Below are positions 58,037 to 64,000 of a DNA stretch of 64,000 nt, in pieces; position 1 is the stretch's first letter, and each line of letters opens with the position of its first letter. The translations under genes were made by a program, and so were the position numbers. The stretch comes from Amycolatopsis decaplanina DSM 44594 (GTDB lineage: Bacteria; Actinomycetota; Actinomycetes; Mycobacteriales; Pseudonocardiaceae): NCBI RefSeq assembly GCF_000342005.1, contig NZ_AOHO01000065.1, forward strand, positions 54,539-118,538, given 5' to 3'. The notes below the pieces were generated by a model that was not told where the DNA came from, searched no databases, and saw only the letters and a list, made by a program, of their open reading frames with translations.

Positions 58037-61000
58037 ATGCCCCGAAGCGTCAGACCTCTGGTCTGCAGCGTCCTGAGTGCCACGGTGGTGGCGTCTGGGC
58101 TGGTAGCCCTCCCGGCCACCGCCGCGGCCGAAGAAGCCCCACCAGACTTCTACTCCTCTTTCGAGCAAGGTGAACCGCAGCCGACGTGGAGCGACACCGT
58201 CGACGTCGACCCGTCCGGCAAGCCGAAGGCGTTCGGCGTCGACGGCGCGAACGCCACCACCATCCCCGGTGACATCCGCGGCAAGGTCACCGAGACCTCC
58301 GCCAACATCGAGAACACCCCGAACGAGGGGGTGTCGAACCTGGTGGACGGTTCGACCGACACCAAGTGGCTGGCCTGGACCCCGACCGGCTGGGCCCAGG
58401 TCGCGCTTTCGGAACCGACGTCGATCACCCGCTACGCGCTGTCCTCGGCCAACGACTTCGACAACCGCGACCCGCAGGACTGGACCCTGCAGGGTTCCGC
58501 GGACGGCCAGGCCTGGACGGATCTGGACAAGCAGACCGGGCAGAAGTTCTCCGACCGGTTCCAGACCAAGGAGTACCGCCTTCCCGCGGCGAGCGCGGCC
58601 TACAGGTTCTTCCGGTTGACCATCACGAAGAACAACGGCGGCGACATCATGCAGCTCTCGGAGCTGCTGCTGGCCAACGAGGACCCGGCCCCGCCGGCAC
58701 TGCCGAACATGCGCAGCTTCGCCGACAGCGGCCCGACCGGCGGCTACACGAACAAGAACCGCGTCGGATTCACCGGCCAGCGCGCGTTCCGCTACTCCGG
58801 CAGCCACAAGGCGCAGGGGCACGGCTGGTCGTACAACAAGATCTTCGACGTCGACATCCCGGTGGCGGCGACCTCGGAGCTGTCGTACAAGGTCCAGCCG
58901 GAGTTCATCCGCGGCGACCTCAAGTACCCGAGCACGAACGTCGCGGTGGACCTGGCGTTCACCGACGGCACCTACCTGAGCCAGCTCGGCGCGGTCGACC
59001 AGTACGGTTTCGGGCTCTCCCCGCAGGGCCAGGGCGCGAGCAAGGTGCTCTACACCAACCAGTGGAACCTGGTGCGCTCGCAGATCGGGGTGGTCGCGAA
59101 GGGCAAGACGATCGACCGGATCCTGGTCGGCTACGACAACCCGTCCGGCCCGGGTTCGCTGCAGGGCTGGCTGGACGACATCAAGGTCTCGGCGACGCCG
59201 ACGCCGCCGGCGAGCCTGCGCCCGTCCGACAACGTGCTGACCACGCGCGGTTCGCTGTCCAACGGGTCGTTCTCGCGGGGCAACAACATGCCCGCCACCG
59301 CTGTCCCGCACGGGTTCAACTTCTGGATCCCGACGACCGACGCGGGCACGTTGAGCTGGATGTACTCCTACCACTCGCGCAACAACGAGCAGAACCTCCC
59401 GGCGCTGCAGGCGTTCTCGGCGAGCCACGCGCCGAGCCCGTGGATGGCGGACCGGCAGACGTTCCAGTTCCTGCCTTCGACCGCGAGCGGTGTGCCGAAC
59501 CCGGACCGTGAGGCGCGGAAACTGCCGTTCAAGCACTCCAACGAGACGGCGCGGGCGCACTACTACGGCGTCGACTTCGAGAACGGGATCAAGACCGAGG
59601 TCGCGCCGACCGATCACGCGGCGCTGTACCGTTTCAAGTTCCCCGGGGCGGACTCGAACCTGATCTTCGACAACGTCAACAACAACGGCGGGCTCACCCT
59701 CGACCCCGCCGGCCGGTCGATCACCGGCTACAGCGACGTCCGCAGCGGGCTGTCCGCCGGTGCGACCCGGATGTTCGTCTACGCGACCTTCGACAAGCCG
59801 GTGACCGCCGGTGCGAAGCTGTCGACCGGTTCGGGTGACCAGAAGCGGGACAACGTCCTCGGGTACCTGAAGTTCGACGCGGGTGCCGACAAGACGGTGA
59901 ACATGCGGATCGCGACGTCGCTGATCAGTGTCGACCAGGCGAAGAAGAACATGGAGCAGGAGCTCGCCCCGAACGCGACGCTCGAGTCGGTCGCCGACGC
60001 CGCGCAGAACGCGTGGGACGAGAAGCTCAAGGTCGTCGAGGTCGAAGGCGCCTCCAAGGATCAGCTGATCACGCTGTACTCCAACCTCTACCGCCTGTTC
60101 CTGTACCCGAACTCGGGCTTCGAGAACGTCGGCACCGTCGAGAAGCCGGTGAAGAAGTACGCGAGCCCGGTGTCGCCGAAGGCCGGTCAGGACACCCCGA
60201 CGCAGACCGGGGCGAAGCTGGTCGACGGCGAGTTCTACGTCAACAACGGGTTCTGGGACACCTACCGCACGGTGTGGTCGGCGTACTCGCTGCTGAGCCC
60301 GGACACCACCGGCAAGCTCGTCGACGGTTTCGTGCAGCAGTACCGCGACGGCGGCTGGATCTCGCGCTGGTCCTCCCCCGGTTACGCGGACCTGATGACC
60401 GGAACCAGCTCGGACGCGGCGTTCGCGGACGCCTACCTCAAGGGAGTCAAGGGTTTCGACGTCCAGTCGGCCTACGACTCGGCGATCAAGAACGCCACCG
60501 TGACCCCGCCGAACGGCGCGGTCGGCCGCAAGGGCATCGACGAGGGCACGTTCCTCGGATACGCGCCGAACACCGCCGACCACGGGTTCTCCTGGGCGAT
60601 CGAGGGCTATGTCAACGACAACGCCATCGCGAACATGTCGAAGAAGCTCTACGACGAGGCTCCGGCGAACGACCCGCGCAAGCAGGAGTACCTGGACAAC
60701 TACGGGTACTTCACCGAACGGGCCACGCAGTACGTGAACGTGTTCGACCCGAGTGTCGGCTTCTTCCAGGGCCGGGACGCGGCGGGCAAGTTCACCCGCG
60801 CCAAGGACAAGTTCGACCCGGAGGTGTGGGGTATCGACTACACCGAGACCAACGCGTGGGGCATGCGGTTCTCCGTCCCACAGGACGGTCAGGGCCTGGC
60901 GAACCTCTTCGGCGGCAAGGCGGGGCTGGCGTCGAAATTGGACGAATTCTTCGCCACGCCCGAAACGGGGCTGAAGTTCGGCAGCTACGGCGGGATCATC

Positions 61001-62329
61001 CACGAGATGACCGAGGCGCGGGACGTGCGGATGGGCATGTACGCGCATTCGAACCAGGCCGCACACCACACGCTCTACATGTACGACTACGCGGGTCAGC
61101 CGTCGAAGACGCAGGCGAAGGTCCGCGAGGCGCTGGCCAGGTTGTACGTCGGCAGCGAGCTCGGACAGGGCTACGGCGGTGACGAAGACAACGGCGAGCA
61201 GTCGGCCTGGTGGCTGTTCGGCATGCTGGGCTTCTACCCGCTGCAGGTCGGCAGCTCGGACTACGCGATCGGCTCGCCGCTGTTCACCAAGGCGACCGTG
61301 AACCTGCCCGGCGGCAAGAAGATCGTGGTCAACGCGCCGAAGAACAGCGCGAAGAACGTCTACGTGCAGGGCCTGAAGGTGAACGGCAAGGCACAGACCT
61401 CGACGTCGCTCGCGCACTCGGCGATCGGAGGAGGCGGGACGCTCGACTTCGACATGGGTCCGAACCCGTCGTCGTGGGGTACCGGTCCGAACGACGCGCC
61501 GAAGTCGATCACCAAGGGCGACGCGGTGCCGACGCCGGTGCACGACCTGACCAAGCCGGTCTCCGGCGGGGACGCCGCGTTCTTCGACAACACGTCGCGG
61601 ACCGAGGCGAAGGTCAAGGCGCCGATCCAGTACCAGGTGCCCTCGACGAACGAGGCGGGTTCGTTCTACACACTGACTTCGGGCAAGGGTGCGGGCGACG
61701 CGAAGAGCTGGGTGCTCAAGGGCTCCTACGACGGGAAGACGTGGGCGGTCGCGGACCAGCGGACCGACCAGACGTTCCCGTGGCGGCAGCAGACCAGGGC
61801 GTTCAAGATCGCGAACCCCGCGCACTACGCCTACTACCGGCTCGAGGTCACCGCGACCACGGGTGGCGAGGCGTCGCTGGCGGAGTTCGAGGTGCTGGGC
61901 AAGCCCGACGCGGCGTGCACCCAGACGATCACCGGCGAGCGCAAGGGCCCGCTCACCGTCCAAAACGGGGTGACCTGTGTGGACGGTGCGACGATCTCCG
62001 GTCCGGTGTCGGTGGCGGCGGGCGCGAGCCTGATCGTCCGCGGCGGGTCGATCTCCGGTCCGCTGACGGCGACCGGCGCGGCGCAGATCGTGCTGGACCG
62101 GACGAAGGTGGGCGGTCCGGTGGCGATCACCGGAGCGACCGGTCCGGTCTCGATCGAACTGACCGAGATCGGCGGGCCGGTGGCGTTGACGGGCAACCAG
62201 GGGCCGGTGCTGACGTCCAGCACGATCGGCGGACCTCTGGCGTGCGCGGCCAACTCCCCCGCTCCGACGGACTACGACCTGCGGAACACCGTCCGCGGCC
62301 CGGCCGCCGGGCAGTGCGCGAAGCTGTAG
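58037..62329 (+). CDS. Secreted GH92-family alpha-mannosidase-like enzyme
   Basis: 1430 residues from ATG 58037; ATG 58007 is possible. Signal peptide LVCSVLSATVVASGLVALPA / TAAAEE. An F5/8 type C (discoidin-like) carbohydrate-binding domain at ~80-195 (LVDGSTDTKWLAWTPTGWAQ; NDFDNRDPQDWTLQGSADGQ). The GH92 catalytic part runs from ~400 to ~1170: FWDTYRTVWSAYSLLSPDTT, KFGSYGGIIHEMTEARDVRM and the signature GYGGDEDNGEQSAWWLFGML. The Glu and Asp of these motifs are the Ca2+-assisted catalytic residues. A second F5/8-like domain (TKPVSGGDAAFFDNTSRTEA) and a C-terminal beta-rich region with repeated GP turns end the chain. Trims alpha-mannosides from glycans. Confidence 0.93.
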   Translation: MPRSVRPLVCSVLSATVVASGLVALPATAAAEEAPPDFYSSFEQGEPQPTWSDTVDVDPSGKPKAFGVDGANATTIPGDIRGKVTETSANIENTPNEGVSNLVDGSTDTKWLAWTPTGWAQVALSEPTSITRYALSSANDFDNRDPQDWTLQGSADGQAWTDLDKQTGQKFSDRFQTKEYRLPAASAAYRFFRLTITKNNGGDIMQLSELLLANEDPAPPALPNMRSFADSGPTGGYTNKNRVGFTGQRAFRYSGSHKAQGHGWSYNKIFDVDIPVAATSELSYKVQPEFIRGDLKYPSTNVAVDLAFTDGTYLSQLGAVDQYGFGLSPQGQGASKVLYTNQWNLVRSQIGVVAKGKTIDRILVGYDNPSGPGSLQGWLDDIKVSATPTPPASLRPSDNVLTTRGSLSNGSFSRGNNMPATAVPHGFNFWIPTTDAGTLSWMYSYHSRNNEQNLPALQAFSASHAPSPWMADRQTFQFLPSTASGVPNPDREARKLPFKHSNETARAHYYGVDFENGIKTEVAPTDHAALYRFKFPGADSNLIFDNVNNNGGLTLDPAGRSITGYSDVRSGLSAGATRMFVYATFDKPVTAGAKLSTGSGDQKRDNVLGYLKFDAGADKTVNMRIATSLISVDQAKKNMEQELAPNATLESVADAAQNAWDEKLKVVEVEGASKDQLITLYSNLYRLFLYPNSGFENVGTVEKPVKKYASPVSPKAGQDTPTQTGAKLVDGEFYVNNGFWDTYRTVWSAYSLLSPDTTGKLVDGFVQQYRDGGWISRWSSPGYADLMTGTSSDAAFADAYLKGVKGFDVQSAYDSAIKNATVTPPNGAVGRKGIDEGTFLGYAPNTADHGFSWAIEGYVNDNAIANMSKKLYDEAPANDPRKQEYLDNYGYFTERATQYVNVFDPSVGFFQGRDAAGKFTRAKDKFDPEVWGIDYTETNAWGMRFSVPQDGQGLANLFGGKAGLASKLDEFFATPETGLKFGSYGGIIHEMTEARDVRMGMYAHSNQAAHHTLYMYDYAGQPSKTQAKVREALARLYVGSELGQGYGGDEDNGEQSAWWLFGMLGFYPLQVGSSDYAIGSPLFTKATVNLPGGKKIVVNAPKNSAKNVYVQGLKVNGKAQTSTSLAHSAIGGGGTLDFDMGPNPSSWGTGPNDAPKSITKGDAVPTPVHDLTKPVSGGDAAFFDNTSRTEAKVKAPIQYQVPSTNEAGSFYTLTSGKGAGDAKSWVLKGSYDGKTWAVADQRTDQTFPWRQQTRAFKIANPAHYAYYRLEVTATTGGEASLAEFEVLGKPDAACTQTITGERKGPLTVQNGVTCVDGATISGPVSVAAGASLIVRGGSISGPLTATGAAQIVLDRTKVGGPVAITGATGPVSIELTEIGGPVALTGNQGPVLTSSTIGGPLACAANSPAPTDYDLRNTVRGPAAGQCAKL

Positions 62330-62341
62330 TCCTCCGGTAAG

Positions 62342-62394
62342 GACATGAAGGCCCCCTTCCTTGCGCCAGGCGCAAGGAAGGGGGCCTTCATGTC
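62342..62394. repeat. Family B palindromic repeat, copy 3
   Basis: Perfect 24-bp arms around CCAGG, the CATT of other copies replaced by CCTT and matched in both arms. It spans the gap between the GH92 stop and the convergent MFS stop codon, whose first base lies in its last position. Confidence 0.9.
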
Positions 62395-63800
62395 TATTCG
62401 GGACGGCGGCCGCGGAGGATGCCGAAGCCGACGAGGGCCGCGGACAGCAGGGTGAGCGCGAGCCCCGCGTAGGTGGTCGCGGTCAGGAAGTCGGCCGACC
62501 GCCGGGCCTCGGTCAGCGCGCCGGGGAAGACCAGCGCCAGGATGGTGCCGCTGAGCGTGATGCCGATCCCGGTGGTGACCTCGCCGGCGGTGTCGACGAG
62601 CGCGGCGCCGATGGTGGTCCGGTTCTCGGGCAGGCCGCGCATGACGTTGGTGCCGGCCACGACACCGACGACACGCATGCCCGCCGCGACAAGGGCGAGT
62701 GCGACGGCGATCCAGACGTAGCCGAGCCCGCCGAACGCGGTGTAGACGGCGAGCCCGCACACGACCGCGGCGGCGCTGAACCAGGCGGCTTTGGTGAGAC
62801 CGAGACGGCGCATCAGCGGTGTGACGAGTGCGCCGCCGGCGATCAGGACGACAACCTGGGGCAGCATCCCGAGCGCCGCTTCGGCGGGCGCCCAGCCGAG
62901 GCCGAGCTGGAGGTGCAGTGTCACGAGATAGCCGAGCCCTGCGGTCGCGAGTCCTGCCGCGGCCTTGAGGGCCAGACCGCTGGACACCAGTGGGCGCGCG
63001 ACGAGTTTCAGTTCCAGCAAGGGATGCCGGGCGGTCTTCTGGCGAAGGACGAAGCCGGTTCCGACGACGACCGCGGCCGCGGCAGCGGTCCACGGCAGGG
63101 CCGACGCGGTACCTTCTTCGACGAAGAGCGTGGGGGCGAGCAGTGCGAGGACGATCGTCGCGGTTCCCAGGACGGCGCCCGCGACGTCAATCGGATCACG
63201 GTGCAGGTCGGCGGGGTCGTCGGCGGGGACGCCGACCCGGATACCTACGAACGCGAGCACGGCCACCGGCACGTTCACCAGCAGCAACGCCTGCCACGGC
63301 GCGACGGAAAGCGCGAGCCCGCCGGCGGTGGGGCCGAGCGCGAGGCCGACCAGGCCCACGGTCGAGATGAGCGTGGTGGCGCGGACGCGCAGCACGTCGT
63401 CGTCGAACAGGCGGAACGCGAGGGCGAGCGACCCCGGTGTGGTCATCGCCGCCGCGACCCCCATGACGGCCCGGACGGCGATGAGCTGCCACGCGACGGT
63501 GACGAACGCCGTGGCCAGGCTCGCCACCGCGAGGAGCACGAGTCCGGTGAGCATGATCTTGCGCCTGCCCACGCGGTCGGCCAGCGCGCCGAAGGCCAGC
63601 ATCAGTCCGCCGAACACGACGGAATACGCCCCGGTCACCCATTGCAGGGTGGTCGTCGAGGCGGAGAGTTCGTGGCCGATGGTCGGCAACGCGACATTGA
63701 GGATCGAGTTGTCGAGCATTTCGAACAGGAACACGGCCGAGAGACCGGCGAGCGCGGGCCAGACTTCGATCAGGGAACGGCTCTGAACAGGGGAACGCAA
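62394..63800 (-). CDS. MFS drug-efflux-type transporter (DHA2 family)
   Basis: 468 residues with 14 membrane helices. TTG start at 63800, decided by GAAGGAG 7 bases ahead; no ATG or GTG is nearer. Motifs of the DHA2 group: FEMLDNSILNVALPTIGHEL (motif D1), GALADRVGRRKIML (motif A) and VGLALGPTAGGLA (motif C, antiporter). Drug:proton antiport of hydrophobic toxic compounds is likely; the substrate is unknown. Its 5' region reaches to the window end without a visible regulator. Confidence 0.9.
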   Translation of the reverse strand: MRSPVQSRSLIEVWPALAGLSAVFLFEMLDNSILNVALPTIGHELSASTTTLQWVTGAYSVVFGGLMLAFGALADRVGRRKIMLTGLVLLAVASLATAFVTVAWQLIAVRAVMGVAAAMTTPGSLALAFRLFDDDVLRVRATTLISTVGLVGLALGPTAGGLALSVAPWQALLLVNVPVAVLAFVGIRVGVPADDPADLHRDPIDVAGAVLGTATIVLALLAPTLFVEEGTASALPWTAAAAAVVVGTGFVLRQKTARHPLLELKLVARPLVSSGLALKAAAGLATAGLGYLVTLHLQLGLGWAPAEAALGMLPQVVVLIAGGALVTPLMRRLGLTKAAWFSAAAVVCGLAVYTAFGGLGYVWIAVALALVAAGMRVVGVVAGTNVMRGLPENRTTIGAALVDTAGEVTTGIGITLSGTILALVFPGALTEARRSADFLTATTYAGLALTLLSAALVGFGILRGRRPE

Positions 63801-63909
63801 AGGTCGACTCCTTCGAAAGGAAGGAGTGACGGTTCATTCGATACCGCGTATGCGCGTGCCCATAGCGAAAGCACGTTTCTACCCCGATATCTCGATCATA
63901 CGTCCGTGA

Positions 63910-63948
63910 AGGCCTCCTTGAGGGACCCTGGGTCCCTCAAGGAGGCCT
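63910..63948. repeat. Family B-related palindromic repeat, copy 4
   Basis: Perfect 18-bp arms AGGCCTCCTTGAGGGACC / inverse around CTG, preceded by GTGA. The outer GTGAAGGCC and CTTG parts resemble the B copies (GTGAAGGCCCCCTT), the inner part differs. It is the last recognisable feature; 63949-64000 shows nothing supported. Confidence 0.7.
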
Positions 63949-64000
63949 AATGGGTTGTGTTCGAGTCTGGTTTGGCAGGCTTGGATGTGGTGGCTGCTGG

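Noticed and set aside
57851..61963. A 1370-codon open frame on the minus strand across the GH92 gene
   Set aside because: It is the antisense shadow of a well-supported GH92 gene in GC-rich DNA: composition is Arg/Val/Gly-rich low-complexity, no domain motif, no start with a ribosome binding site.
1..64000. tRNA or rRNA genes
   Set aside because: No cloverleaf with T-loop GTTCRANNC and closing stem, or rRNA-like block, could be found by eye; a covariance-model search would be decisive.

Overview
The window is GC-rich throughout, with dense coding, strong G/C preference at third codon positions, many GTG (and a few TTG) starts and many 4-nt ATGA/GTGA gene overlaps. Gene content (2-methylisoborneol genes, AfsR/SARP-type regulator, CmtR, aztABCD, many TetR regulators) points to a high-GC filamentous actinomycete. 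A Pseudonocardiales genus such as Amycolatopsis is my inference from the overall look and the intergenic palindromes; no rRNA or marker gene is present to prove it. I saw no tRNA, rRNA, CRISPR array, transposase or phage gene.

Layout. 1-4.3 kb: a regulator cut by the window edge, two small unrecognised proteins sharing a TPIFD motif, an ArsR-type gene broken by an in-frame stop, a frameshifted gene, a secreted beta/gamma-crystallin-like protein and a methionine aminopeptidase. 4.4-11.1 kb: a translationally coupled three-gene operon (aspartate kinase, a membrane-embedded poly-amino-acid synthetase of the epsilon-polylysine synthetase type, a diaminobutyrate-type aminotransferase), best read as a poly-L-2,4-diaminobutyrate pathway running from aspartate. 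11.6-15.4 kb: a MacB-like ABC exporter divergent from a histidine kinase/response regulator pair. 15.4-20.3 kb: a zinc uptake locus (aztA divergent from aztB, an AztD-like gene, aztC and aztD) with a Zur-like box in the gap. 20.3-32.6 kb: assorted genes: TetR regulators with neighbours, a methyltransferase, a DUF2891 protein, a DinB remnant, a secreted serine protease, an aldehyde dehydrogenase, a Ca2+/H+ antiporter and a NAD-dependent DNA ligase.

32.6-37.5 kb: a 2-methylisoborneol operon in the order (transcribed leftward) two cyclic-nucleotide-binding family 2B encapsulin shell proteins, the geranyl diphosphate C-methyltransferase and the terpene cyclase, so both the enzymes and their likely protein compartment are encoded together. 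37.9-39.6 kb: cmtR, a CDF-type metal transporter and a methyltransferase. 39.6-48.8 kb: regulator/enzyme pairs (MpaB-type oxygenase, quinone oxidoreductase, RraA-like protein, EamA transporter with LysR, two tandem imine-reductase-like enzymes). 48.8-56.1 kb: a large AfsR-like regulator followed by an FtsX-type permease with two ATPases. 56.2-64 kb: a secreted tannase/feruloyl-esterase-like protein divergent from a 1430-residue secreted GH92 alpha-mannosidase-like enzyme, then an MFS exporter.

Three families of long palindromes sit at gene ends. Family A (about 46 bp, five copies) and family C overlap the stop codons of genes and supply their last residues (VSGKDG or DRK); family B (four copies) is a longer palindrome around CGCAATGAAGGGGGCC. 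One family A copy is split by a 202-bp MITE-like element with terminal inverted repeats and an 8-bp target duplication. Palindromic operators are visible in several divergent promoter regions.
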